NCBI GenBank assembly: GCA_001775255.1
Contig: MFCJ01000108.1
Location: 1,745-17,399, forward strand
Length of the DNA: 15,655 nucleotides
From: Candidatus Dadabacteria bacterium RIFCSPHIGHO2_12_FULL_53_21
GTDB lineage: Bacteria > Desulfobacterota_D > UBA1144 > Nemesobacterales > UBA2774
Reading direction: 5' to 3'
Shown here: piece after piece, positions 1 to 7,153 of the stretch
Numbering within the stretch: the stretch's first letter is position 1
Layout: each line of letters opens with the position of its first letter
Notes under the pieces: generated by a model
The model's input: only the letters and a program-made list of their open reading frames with translations
Told to the model about the DNA's origin: nothing
Database searches by the model: none
Translations under genes and position numbers: made by a program

Positions 1-476
1 TCTTCCTTTATCTCTTCGACAAGGGGCTCTTTTACCTCTTTAGTGAACTGGAGGTCTCCGGCGGGGACCATGTCAGTCGGGTACGTGTATATGTGTTTTC
101 CCTTCGGGAAATTCACGATGGTCGAAAAGGGCTCGGTGGCTTCGAGTATCTCGAACCTGAGACCGTTTCTTTTCGCTTCGAGCGCGGCGGCCATACCGGA
201 GACGCCGGCCCCGACTATCACGAGGTCGAGTATGCCGCCGTCCCTGAGCGCCTCACGGCTTTTGAGGAACCCCTCGTCCCGGAGTATGTTCATCACCGCC
301 CTGGCCCCGGAATCGGAGGAGAATTTCAGGAGGGGTATCCCGGTGAGGTCTCCGGCTATGTAGAGTCCGGGGACGTTTGTCGAGTAGTCCTCTTTCACCT
401 CCGGCAGCTTCTCGACAATCCCCGCGGGCCACTGGGTGTGGAGCCACCTGGTGTATCTTTTTATCAGTCCGAACAT
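1..476 (-). CDS. NAD(P)/FAD-dependent oxidoreductase, N-terminal part (runs off the left edge)
   Basis: The first 158 residues of a flavoprotein are visible; the rest lies outside the window. The ATG at 476-474 is supported by GAGGAG six bases upstream. The order of motifs is unusual. Residues 34-43 (NVPGLYIAGD) match the second FAD-contact motif that normally closes thioredoxin-reductase-like proteins, and it is followed by SSDSGARAV. Only after this, at residues 86-94 (VIVGAGVSG), comes the GxGxxG Rossmann fingerprint that normally opens such proteins, followed by an acidic strand end (EILEA, about 109-113). The protein thus seems to begin with a C-terminal-like FAD segment and then start a second or permuted nucleotide-binding fold. 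The true length, the redox-active cysteines and the substrate cannot be seen. A soluble thioredoxin-reductase-like or ferredoxin-linked oxidoreductase is the best general guess. Confidence 0.8.
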   Translation of the reverse strand, partial: MFGLIKRYTRWLHTQWPAGIVEKLPEVKEDYSTNVPGLYIAGDLTGIPLLKFSSDSGARAVMNILRDEGFLKSREALRDGGILDLVIVGAGVSGMAAALEAKRNGLRFEILEATEPFSTIVNFPKGKHIYTYPTDMVPAGDLQFTKEVKEPLVEEIKE

Positions 477-546
477 CTCGTCTCCTCGGTCGGGATTAGT
501 GCCGCGTCTTTATCCGCACTCTCAATCATCATCCGTCATCAAGCGT

Positions 547-795
547 CTATTCCGCTTTAGCGGAAATATCGTTAAGCGGCCAGTCGTACTCTGTATATAC
601 AATAATATATCTCTCGATCGGGACGTCTCCGTAATATGTTTTCAGGAAATCAGGAACCGAACCGGATATTGCCGTGAAGTCCTCCTCGTACCATCGGGCA
701 ATATAGCGAATATACGCTCAGGAATCTTCTATGGATTCGTTTTTTTGCCGGAGCTCCGTGAAGTCAGGGAATTCTTTCCCCGCACTTATTAACGG
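547..795 (-). pseudogene. Possible decayed small gene with an internal TGA
   Basis: Read on the minus strand, this stretch gives protein-like sequence without a recognisable family: about 25 codons containing KEFPDFTELRQKNESIEDS, a TGA at 720-718, then 56 codons containing ARWYEEDFTAISGSVPDFL and PIERYIIVYTEYDWPLND, ending at TAG (549-547). Composition is mixed, acidic and aromatic as in a soluble protein, and ATA and TAT codons are used as in neighbouring genes. No ATG or GTG with a ribosome site opens either half. The reading frame runs back into the end of the anti-sigma gene. The simplest reading is a remnant of a small gene that has lost its start and gained a stop. A chance open frame is quite possible, and no function is proposed. 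Confidence 0.3.
550..565. other. Perfect 6-bp hairpin (TTCCGC-TTTA-GCGGAA)
   Basis: A six-base-pair stem with a four-base loop lies at the 3' end of the putative gene remnant, downstream of the sigma/anti-sigma pair. No run of T follows on either strand, so an intrinsic terminator is not well supported. It may act as a transcript 3'-end stabiliser or be incidental. Confidence 0.3.
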
Positions 796-823
796 AACAG
801 AACGATGTAGGGTGATCGAGGCT

Positions 824-1597
824 CTATAGCGAGCCGTAGAGGTACATATCGCCTGTCGGCTGGGGCATGCCGCCCGCGGGCTCGAGTGTGACGGCGAACT
901 GCATGGATTCTGCGGGCCCGGGCATCAATTCGATTTCCATCATGCTGTTCCCCTCTTTATCCACGTCGAATACCCCCATGCTGACGGGTTTTCCGCCCTC
1001 GATAGCCCAGAGCTGATAGGTTTTGCCTTGTTCGGGCAGAGGGATGCTGGACACGAGAAACAGGCCTTTATTCGTTTCCTTATCCCAGAGCAGCTTTCCC
1101 GCCGCCTCCATGTCGGGCATCTTGCTCCCGAGCTCCACCTCGTTGACGTCGGGGTTCATGACGAACGCCAGCATCTTTTCTTCTTTGACCAGCTTCGCCT
1201 GAAGATCGGTCAGGCTCTTCTCCCTTATCTTGAGATCGTCCCTCAGGGATATGTTCGTAACGACGAGGAAGATTATTATCGCGAGCGAGACAGCAGTCCC
1301 GAGGTTAAGCCACACGGGGCTCAGGTTCCTCCAGAAATCGAAGATAGACGAGCGTCCCCGGGCCGGTTCCCTGACCTCCAGCCTGTCGAGTATCTTCTTC
1401 TCGAGGTCTTTCGGGAGGGGCGCGTCGTCGAGGCACAATGGCAGGTTGGTAAAAACAGTGTCGCTGTCCTTGAGCATGCTCTCGCATATCTCGCACCCTT
1501 CCGCGAGGTGCCTCTCGATCTCGATCAGCTCTCCGCCTTCGAGCAGTCCGAGCGAGTAGAGAGCTATCTGGTCTTCGTACTCCGCTTTATGCGCCAT
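824..1597 (-). CDS. RskA-like membrane anti-sigma factor
   Basis: A 257-residue protein expected to hold the neighbouring ECF sigma factor at the inner membrane. The N-terminal region (about 1-75) carries a zinc-anti-sigma-like signature, H30-x4-C35-x2-C38, one residue longer between His and Cys than the usual H-x3-C-x2-C. A single membrane helix lies at about 97-116 (LNLGTAVSLAIIIFLVVTNI). It is followed by a charged, heptad-like segment (about 118-142) and a C-terminal domain (about 145-257) with the RskA-type signature GKTYQLWAIEGGKPVSMGVF and a late AVTLEPAGGMPQPTG. That domain should sit outside the inner membrane and sense the signal. The ATG follows the sigma factor's TAA with no spacing, so the pair is very probably co-transcribed and translationally coupled. 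The signal is unknown; redox or envelope stress is inferred from family and context. Confidence 0.9.
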   Translation of the reverse strand: MAHKAEYEDQIALYSLGLLEGGELIEIERHLAEGCEICESMLKDSDTVFTNLPLCLDDAPLPKDLEKKILDRLEVREPARGRSSIFDFWRNLSPVWLNLGTAVSLAIIIFLVVTNISLRDDLKIREKSLTDLQAKLVKEEKMLAFVMNPDVNEVELGSKMPDMEAAGKLLWDKETNKGLFLVSSIPLPEQGKTYQLWAIEGGKPVSMGVFDVDKEGNSMMEIELMPGPAESMQFAVTLEPAGGMPQPTGDMYLYGSL

Positions 1598-2251
1598 TTA
1601 TAGCAAGTCCCCGACATACGGTGAAATTTTTTCTTTCAGCTTCAATACGCCCAGCCTGATCCGTGTTTTGATCGTCCCGACCGGTTCGTTAAGCCTTTCT
1701 GCGGCCTCGATATGCGTCAGCCCCTCGAAAAATACCATCTCGATCGCGATCCTCTGATTGTCCGGGAGAGAGTCGAGGGCCTCCCTGATTATCTTCCTGC
1801 TCTCCTCCCTGTCCTCTATTATACGAGAGAAATCGGATTTAGAGTTCACTCTCTCTTCGATCAACTCGGTGGTTTGATCCCTGTAACCGAGTGTCCTCAG
1901 CTTGTCTATTGATCTGCTCCTCGCGATGTTCACTATCCAGGTCGATATGGCCCCCCTTTCGGAATCGTACGAGTCCGCTTTATTCCATACCTGCAGGAAG
2001 ATTTCCTGAACGACCTCTTCCGCTTCCTCCCTGCTCCTGAGCATCCTCAGCGCGAGGTTAAACACGGTCTGTGAATAACGGGCGTAGATCTCCCTGAAAG
2101 CGGATTTGTCCCCTTTCCTGAGGCGGTCTATCAACTCCTGGTCTGCGCTTCGGGCTGAACCTTTGTCCATGATGGCAAAAGCTTTAGGCTTTTGAACCAT
2201 TGTATTTAATTCAGGGTCCTTGTCAATCGATGGTGGTGATCCCGGGTTCAT
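1598..2251 (-). CDS. ECF-family RNA polymerase sigma factor (SigK-like)
   Basis: This protein directs RNA polymerase to a stress regulon. Region 2 spans about 39-120, with FREIYARYSQTVFNLALRML, the EEVVQEIFLQVW segment and the ISTWIVNIARSRSIDKLR helix. Region 4 spans about 156-210, with LPDNQRIAIEMVFFEGLTHIE and a helix-turn-helix GTIKTRIRLGVLKLKEKI. There is no region 1 or 3, as in ECF sigmas. The start is uncertain. The longest frame gives 217 residues, but ATG at 2200 (residue 18) and 2170 (residue 28) are also possible, none has a clear Shine-Dalgarno site, and the usual ECF length (near 190) favours residue 28. Pairing with an RskA-type anti-sigma suggests the SigK group. Autoregulation is usual for such pairs but no promoter could be assigned with confidence. 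Confidence 0.92.
   Translation of the reverse strand: MNPGSPPSIDKDPELNTMVQKPKAFAIMDKGSARSADQELIDRLRKGDKSAFREIYARYSQTVFNLALRMLRSREEAEEVVQEIFLQVWNKADSYDSERGAISTWIVNIARSRSIDKLRTLGYRDQTTELIEERVNSKSDFSRIIEDREESRKIIREALDSLPDNQRIAIEMVFFEGLTHIEAAERLNEPVGTIKTRIRLGVLKLKEKISPYVGDLL
2176..2194. repeat. 7-bp inverted repeat (CAAAAGC-N5-GCTTTTG) at the sigma-factor 5' end
   Basis: A perfect inverted repeat of seven bases with a five-base centre lies between the second (2200) and third (2170) candidate ATG codons of the sigma gene. If translation starts at 2170 it is in the leader, where it could be a hairpin or a repressor site. If the longer start is used it is simply coding. No run of T follows. Confidence 0.4.
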
Positions 2252-2628
2252 ACGCGATACACCGGCGTTTTTATCTTTATTCCGTGTAAGTAACGAATTC
2301 CGGCGCTCCTCTTAAATCATATTACGGTACTTGCGTCCGATCGGAGCACACGCATGTCCCGCTTGCCCGTTGTTCAGCGGAGCCCCTATACGCCGTAACG
2401 GTTGAATATACGCGGTCCCGGTGTATACGGTTTCATAACACCTCACGGATACTAAAATCACCTTCCCTGAATTCCGGTCCCCGGGCCCCTGGCGGCTTTG
2501 ACCAAAAAGCCTTACGACCCCGCACCCTCGTCACGATTCGTAAGCCGGAGGGATTATTTATTTTCCTTGCGTATGGGTTATTGCTGGCTATATTATTTCT
2601 ATCCGTTAAGAGTGTCCAGGAGGCGTTT
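2252..2628. other. Divergent intergenic region between the sigma factor and the HtrA protease
   Basis: This 377-base spacer must hold promoters for both divergent genes. No convincing reading frame with a ribosome site was found in it. A sigma70-like promoter for the protease can be proposed at its right end (listed separately). For the sigma gene no clear -35/-10 pair was found. The stretch at about 2385-2435 repeats TATACG-type words (CTATACGCC, ATATACGCG, GTATACGG) that might be regulatory but do not form a clean palindrome. Confidence 0.5.
2567..2594 (+). promoter_or_regulatory. Candidate sigma70-type promoter for htrA
   Basis: TTGCGT at 2567-2572 and TATATT at 2589-2594 (five of six consensus bases) are separated by 16 bases. 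A transcript would start near 2601, giving a leader of about 28 bases that contains the strong AGGAGG ribosome site. The -35 element matches consensus only at TTG. Control by the adjacent ECF sigma factor is not excluded. Confidence 0.4.
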
Positions 2629-4176
2629 ATGAACCGGTCGTTCGCACTACTGATTATCGTCCCGTTATTGATTGCCGTGGTTAGTCTCGGGTGTAAAAGA
2701 CCCGATGAAGCCGGGGTTTCCGACAAGAGCCCCGCGAAGGCGGAGCAGTCGGAAAAACCGGCCGCGCCCCAAGAAGAACCGAGTGATTCCGGGACGGTTA
2801 AGGAGACCGTAAGGGATATAAGGACACACGAATTCCCCTCGTTCGCCGACCTCGTCGAGAACTTGAAGCCTTCTGTAGTCAATATCAGCACGACGAGCGT
2901 CGTTAAGCCCAAGGGGTTCAGGGAACGCCAGCCGAGGTCCCCGTACGGTGAAAACGACCCGTTCGAGGAGTTTTTTAGAAAATTCTTCGAAGGCGCTCCC
3001 CAGCACGAGTACAAGCGTCAGGGCTTGGGCTCAGGGTTCATAATCAGCGAAGACGGCTATGTGGTCACTAACTACCACGTAGTTGAAAAAGCGGTGGACA
3101 TAAGCGTAATACTCGAAAACGGGGACAAATATGAGGGGAAGGTCATAGGGAAGGACCCCAAGACCGATCTGGCGGTGGTAAAATTCGAACCGAAAGGGAA
3201 GCTCCAGGCGGTGAGCTTCGGGAATTCGGACGACCTCAGGATAGGCGACTGGGTATTAGCCATAGGTAACCCGTTCGGGCTCGGATATACGGTCACGGCA
3301 GGTATAGTCAGCGCGAAGGGGCGTTCGCTGGGTCTCGGCGCTTATGATGATTTTATACAGACGGATGCCTCCTTGAACCCGGGGAACAGCGGCGGGCCGC
3401 TCTTTAATCTGAACGGAGAGGTCGTGGGTGTGAACACCGCCATAGTAGCTCAGGGGCAGGGGATCGGGTTCGCGATTCCCATAAAGATGGCCGAGTTTGT
3501 AATCGGCCAGCTCAAGGGGGGCGGAAAGGTGGTCCGCGGATGGCTCGGGGTTTACGTGCAGGAGCTCACTCCCGAGATCGCTTCGGGGCTAAGCCTGAAC
3601 GAGGACGACGGGGTGCTCGTCAGCGACGTCACTCCGGAGAGCCCGGCGGATAAAGCCGGGATAAAGAGGGGGGACGTCGTCGTGGAATTCGAAGGCAAAA
3701 AGGTGAACGACGTGTCCGACCTCACTACCATGGCGGCTGTTGCCGAGCCCGGTACCGAGGTCAATATTAAATTTATACACGACGGGAAACCGAGGGACGT
3801 AACCGTAAAGCTTGCGCAGGCTCCCGATGAGGAAGTTCCCGCCGAGGTTGAGGAGAAGGCGGAAGAGCACCTCGGTCTCAGCGTGAAGGAGATCAACCCG
3901 CAGATCGCCCGGAGGTTCAATCTGGAGGTAGATAAGGGAGTGATCATATCTGAAGTCGCGGAGGGGAGTCCGGCTGAAGACGCGGGGCTCAGGGCCGGCG
4001 ATATAATTCTCGAGATCGATAAGAGCGGCATTACCGACCTGAATCAGTATGCTCAGGCGGTCTCAAAGGCGAAACCCGGCAGCACGATACTGATCCTGGT
4101 AAAGAGGGCTGAGACTACGGTCTATGCGGCGCTCAGGGTCGAAGAAAGCGGCAAGGAAAAGAGAAAATCCAACTGA
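2629..4176 (+). CDS. Do/HtrA-family periplasmic serine protease with two PDZ domains
   Basis: This envelope protein degrades or refolds misfolded proteins. I chose ATG 2629 (515 residues) because AGGAGG at 2618-2623 lies five bases upstream; an in-frame TTG at 2581 has no such support. Residues 1-22 form a signal peptide ending VSLGC, so Cys22 could be lipidated, although the -3/-2 residues (S, L) are not the standard lipobox. The trypsin-like domain has the triad His150 (TNYHVV), Asp180 (DPKTDLAVV) and Ser254 (NPGNSGGPL). PDZ1 is about 278-390 (RGWLGVYVQEL; GIKRGDVVVEFEGK) and PDZ2 about 410-510 (HLGLSVKEI; GLRAGDIILEIDK). Length and layout match the Do/DegQ/MucD group. Residues 23-65 are a charged Pro/Glu/Ala linker. 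Divergence from an ECF/anti-sigma pair suggests, but does not prove, shared stress control. Confidence 0.96.
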   Translation: MNRSFALLIIVPLLIAVVSLGCKRPDEAGVSDKSPAKAEQSEKPAAPQEEPSDSGTVKETVRDIRTHEFPSFADLVENLKPSVVNISTTSVVKPKGFRERQPRSPYGENDPFEEFFRKFFEGAPQHEYKRQGLGSGFIISEDGYVVTNYHVVEKAVDISVILENGDKYEGKVIGKDPKTDLAVVKFEPKGKLQAVSFGNSDDLRIGDWVLAIGNPFGLGYTVTAGIVSAKGRSLGLGAYDDFIQTDASLNPGNSGGPLFNLNGEVVGVNTAIVAQGQGIGFAIPIKMAEFVIGQLKGGGKVVRGWLGVYVQELTPEIASGLSLNEDDGVLVSDVTPESPADKAGIKRGDVVVEFEGKKVNDVSDLTTMAAVAEPGTEVNIKFIHDGKPRDVTVKLAQAPDEEVPAEVEEKAEEHLGLSVKEINPQIARRFNLEVDKGVIISEVAEGSPAEDAGLRAGDIILEIDKSGITDLNQYAQAVSKAKPGSTILILVKRAETTVYAALRVEESGKEKRKSN

Positions 4177-4184
4177 AACGGAAT

Positions 4185-4194
4185 TGTCCGGACA
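4185..4194. promoter_or_regulatory. Perfect 10-bp palindrome TGTCCGGACA after htrA
   Basis: This palindrome begins nine bases after the protease stop and is enclosed by GAATT (4181-4185) and AATTC, with slightly unequal spacing. About 15 bases later, GCCGG-GGAAT-CCGGC (4209-4223) can form a second short hairpin without a T-run. The 213-base spacer before the NADH dehydrogenase therefore holds small symmetric elements but no clear intrinsic terminator. A transcription-factor site or a 3'-end structure are both possible. Confidence 0.3.
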
Positions 4195-4389
4195 TGTAAT
4201 TCAGGCACGCCGGGGAATCCGGCAGCAGCAGCTTCACAGGTTCATTATCACCCCGGCTTAAGGAGCGGCCCGTGTTCGTTTGTTGATACCGAGTCCGGCT
4301 TCATGGGGGAATGATGATTACTTTTACTTCCCCGGCTGTGGTGATAAGCTTACTCTCGATAGCATAGCAAATGAGGAGGACCGAGCCTG

Positions 4390-5703
4390 ATGCCGGATAC
4401 CGTTACTATTAACCGTGTACTTATACTGGGCGGCGGATTTGCCGGACTCGAGGTCGCCCAGAACCTCGAAAAGATCTTCAAGCAGAGGGACGACGTCGAT
4501 ATAACCCTCGTCAACCAGAACAACTATCTCATATTCACATCGATGCTCGCCGAGGTGGTATCGAGCAGTATCGAAGCCAAGAACATCGTCATACCGCTCA
4601 GGGAATGTCTGAATAAAGCCGGGTTTAAGGAGCTCATCGCCGACTCCATAGACCTCGATAAAAAAACTGTCTCGTGCCACCGCCCGGACAATAATGAAAA
4701 CTTCACGTTCGGATACGACTACCTCGTTCTGGCCATGGGGTCTATTACCGGGTTCCACGGGGTAGAAGGGGCGGGGGAGTATTCCTTTTCTCTCAAGAAC
4801 CTCGCCGACGCGATGGAGTTGAGGAGTCATGTGATAGACATGTTCGAGATGGCCGACCTCGAGGATGACCACGACGTAAGGAGGAGGCTCCTCACGTTCG
4901 CGGTCGTGGGCGGGGGCTATACGGGCATTGAAGTCGCGGCCGAGCTTAACGATTACGTGGACGCGAGCAGGAGGTTCTACAAGAACGTCAAATCGGACGA
5001 GGTCAAGGTCGTCGTCATCGATCCCGGTGACCGGATCATGCACGAGATGAGCGAAGGGCTCGCGGAGTACGGGACGGCGCTCCTCAAGAAAAGGGGGATG
5101 GAATTCCGTCTGAATACGAGGATATCCAAAGTCACTCCGGGTTCTGTGGAGACCGCGGACGGGGGAAATATCGAAACGCACACCGCCATATGGGCCGCGG
5201 GCACATCGCCTCAGCCTGTTATCGCCGCGCTCCCCTGCGCGGACAAGAAAGGGAGGATCGAGGTAAACGAGTATATGGAAGTCCCCGGATTCCCCGGTGT
5301 CTGGGCGCTCGGTGACTGCGCGGTAATTCCCGACCCTCACACCGGTAAACCGTATCCGCCGACGGCTCAGCACGCGACCCGGGAGGGTAAGCGCACCGCT
5401 TATAACATCGCGGCGTCCATTAACGGGAAAGAGGGGGACAGGAGGCCATTTATATACCAGACACAGGGCATGCTCGCCCCGCTCGGACACAGGTCCGCTG
5501 TCGCCGAGATAAAGGGTCTCAAGTTCTCCGGGTTTTTCGCGTGGATGCTCTGGCGCTGTATCTATCTCGGCAAGCTGCCGGGATGGGACAGGAAGATAAG
5601 GGTCGCGATAGACTGGTTCCTCGACATGTTCCTTCCGAAGGACATAGTACAGCTCAAGTTCCTGATGAGGGTGCGTGAGACCGGCGCGCCCGGCAAGGAC
5701 TGA
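4390..5703 (+). CDS. ndh: Type II NADH:quinone oxidoreductase (NDH-2)
   Basis: This 437-residue, single-subunit FAD enzyme passes electrons from NADH to membrane quinone without pumping protons. The FAD Rossmann motif is at 12-21 (ILGGGFAGLE), and the second, NAD(H)-binding motif is at 172-181 (VVGGGYTGIE). WAAGTSPQPV and the closing FAD motif VWALGDCAVIPD (304-314, with Asp309) follow, then PPTAQHATREGKRTAYNI, a quinone-side segment characteristic of NDH-2. The C-terminal region (about 375-428) is aromatic, amphipathic and mildly basic (FSGFFAWMLWRCIYLGKLPG; VAIDWFLDMFLP), fitting peripheral attachment to the inner membrane. AGGAGG at 4374-4379 lies ten bases before the ATG. The gene's TGA abuts the stop of the cytochrome b gene coming from the other side, so NADH entry lies next to the downstream respiratory complexes. 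A related quinone reductase such as SQR is less likely. Confidence 0.93.
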   Translation: MPDTVTINRVLILGGGFAGLEVAQNLEKIFKQRDDVDITLVNQNNYLIFTSMLAEVVSSSIEAKNIVIPLRECLNKAGFKELIADSIDLDKKTVSCHRPDNNENFTFGYDYLVLAMGSITGFHGVEGAGEYSFSLKNLADAMELRSHVIDMFEMADLEDDHDVRRRLLTFAVVGGGYTGIEVAAELNDYVDASRRFYKNVKSDEVKVVVIDPGDRIMHEMSEGLAEYGTALLKKRGMEFRLNTRISKVTPGSVETADGGNIETHTAIWAAGTSPQPVIAALPCADKKGRIEVNEYMEVPGFPGVWALGDCAVIPDPHTGKPYPPTAQHATREGKRTAYNIAASINGKEGDRRPFIYQTQGMLAPLGHRSAVAEIKGLKFSGFFAWMLWRCIYLGKLPGWDRKIRVAIDWFLDMFLPKDIVQLKFLMRVRETGAPGKD

Positions 5704-5706
5704 TCA
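5701..5706. other. TGATCA: back-to-back stop codons of convergent genes (NDH-2 / cytochrome b)
   Basis: TGA at 5701-5703 ends the plus-strand NDH-2 gene and the complementary TGA (5706-5704) ends the minus-strand cytochrome b gene, leaving no intergenic base. No terminator can lie between the genes, so each transcript must end inside, or run antisense through, its neighbour. Confidence 0.95.
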
Positions 5707-7104
5707 CTTCTTTTTTCTCGAAGCGAGGAATTCGACGAGGTCGCTCAGCTCCCGGTTGTTGAGAGTCCCTCCGAAGCCCGGCATGTTGAGCCCCCCGTTC
5801 ATAATCCTCCACGTCAGCTCGTTCCCATTAAGCCTGTCGCCGATATATGTAAGGTCGGGTCCTCTCTGCCCCCCCTGCCCCGATATGGTGTGGCAGTAGA
5901 GGCAGCCTTTGTCGTTGAAGTCCATGCCCCCCCGCCAAAGGGGTCCGCTATCGGCCCCTATTATCTCCGCGGTAAGGGGCTTCGCGTCGAAGTTGGGAGA
6001 CCAGGGGGAGGTTATGCCTATGGCCCACAGCCCCGATATAGTCGCGATTGTGAGCGCCACGATGGCGACAGCCCACGGACGGCGGAGCGGGCTCCTCTCT
6101 CCTCTATTCGAGATGAACGGGAGGCAGAAAAGCAGGAGACCCACCAGGAGCGGCCCGAACACCATGAGGTACGTTTCGATTTCGGGCGGCATGAGCGCGA
6201 GGAACGCGAAATAGAATACGAAGTACCAGTCGGGCACCGGGAGCGCGTGGATGTCGGACGGGTTGGGGGGAGGCCCCAGCTCCGGGGGCCCTATTACGAT
6301 TGCTATCACCAGTATCGTGCATATGACTATGAAGCCGAAGACCATGTCCTTCCAGGCGGCGTCGGGCCAGAACGGGATGCCTTTCTGCTTGACCATGGCC
6401 TCGTACTTATCTCTGTAGTTGGCGGGGTCGACCGGGTCTCCCGCTCTCGGGAACTCGGAGATCCCGTTCTTGATCACCAGGTAGAGGTGAAATCCTATGA
6501 AAACAAAAAGGAGCGCCGGTATAAGGAATACGTGGTAGGCGAACATGCGGCTGAGAGTCGTGCCCCCGACCGTGTCGCCTCCTAGTATGAAGTCGGCGAT
6601 CCATCCTCCCATAAGAGGCACCCGCCCCGCCTGCTCGGCGGCCACTATCGTCGACCACACGGCGGTCTGGTCCCACCTCACCACCTGCCCGGTGAACCCC
6701 ATTACTACCGTAAGCGCCAGGAGGACAACACCCGATATCCAGTTCATTTCCCTCGGGAACTTGTAAGCCGCCGTCAGGTAGACCTGTATCATATGTATGC
6801 CTACGAGGAGTATCATCGCGGAAGCGCCCCAGTTGTGCATACCCCTTACTATCCTTCCGAAAGTCGTCTGAGTCGTAATAAACTGAAGACTCTGGTACGC
6901 CTCGCTCGACGAGGGGACGTATATGAATGCGAGCGTTACACCCGTAGCCACCTGGAGCATGAACGTGAATAGCGTGGCGCTCCCGAATACGTAGAACCAC
7001 GTCGCGGTGTTCGGGGGGACGGCGTGTCTGGCTATCGGTCCAATGGCGCCCGAGAGACCGGTGCGGTCGTCAAACCAGAGCCATGCGCGTTTGAGGAAAT
7101 TCAT
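5704..7104 (-). CDS. Cytochrome b of a bc complex fused to a C-terminal cytochrome c
   Basis: This is the quinol-oxidising core of a cytochrome bc complex, 466 residues. The N-terminal four-helix part carries the two b-haem histidine pairs H90-x13-H104 and H191-x14-H206. The 13/14 spacing is that of cytochrome b6, not mitochondrial b (13/13). Residues 250-365 are a subunit-IV-like part with PDWY (291-294) at the Qo site, in place of the common PEWY. After helices ending near 363, a cytochrome c domain has CLYCH (401-405) for covalent haem c, RGPDLTYIGDR (414-424) and a likely axial Met441 (NMPGFGG). Fusion of b6-, IV- and c-like parts gives a compact complex with the Rieske protein encoded just upstream (49-base gap). 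It is the last gene of the seven-gene oxidase/bc operon. The upstream ribosome site (GGGG) is weak. Confidence 0.95.
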   Translation of the reverse strand: MNFLKRAWLWFDDRTGLSGAIGPIARHAVPPNTATWFYVFGSATLFTFMLQVATGVTLAFIYVPSSSEAYQSLQFITTQTTFGRIVRGMHNWGASAMILLVGIHMIQVYLTAAYKFPREMNWISGVVLLALTVVMGFTGQVVRWDQTAVWSTIVAAEQAGRVPLMGGWIADFILGGDTVGGTTLSRMFAYHVFLIPALLFVFIGFHLYLVIKNGISEFPRAGDPVDPANYRDKYEAMVKQKGIPFWPDAAWKDMVFGFIVICTILVIAIVIGPPELGPPPNPSDIHALPVPDWYFVFYFAFLALMPPEIETYLMVFGPLLVGLLLFCLPFISNRGERSPLRRPWAVAIVALTIATISGLWAIGITSPWSPNFDAKPLTAEIIGADSGPLWRGGMDFNDKGCLYCHTISGQGGQRGPDLTYIGDRLNGNELTWRIMNGGLNMPGFGGTLNNRELSDLVEFLASRKKK

Positions 7105-7153
7105 CGGCAGTACCCCGCATTCAGGTTTATTCTCGTCGTGAATTTAATATTTT

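Noticed and set aside
718..720. In-frame TGA as a selenocysteine codon
   Set aside because: Only a 4-bp stem (AGCG-TATATT-CGCT) follows the TGA, there is no convincing SECIS-like hairpin, and no start codon opens the frame.
2581..2628. TTG start for the protease at 2581
   Set aside because: It overlaps the candidate -10 region and has no ribosome site; ATG 2629 has AGGAGG and gives a proper signal peptide.
4324..5490. Long minus-strand open frame (388 codons) opposite NDH-2
   Set aside because: It mirrors the strong codon pattern of NDH-2; its translation is rich in Arg/His/Pro without domains, and there is no ribosome site.
5890..6585. Plus-strand open frames opposite cytochrome b
   Set aside because: They are antisense shadows of a conserved gene with no start signal or domain.
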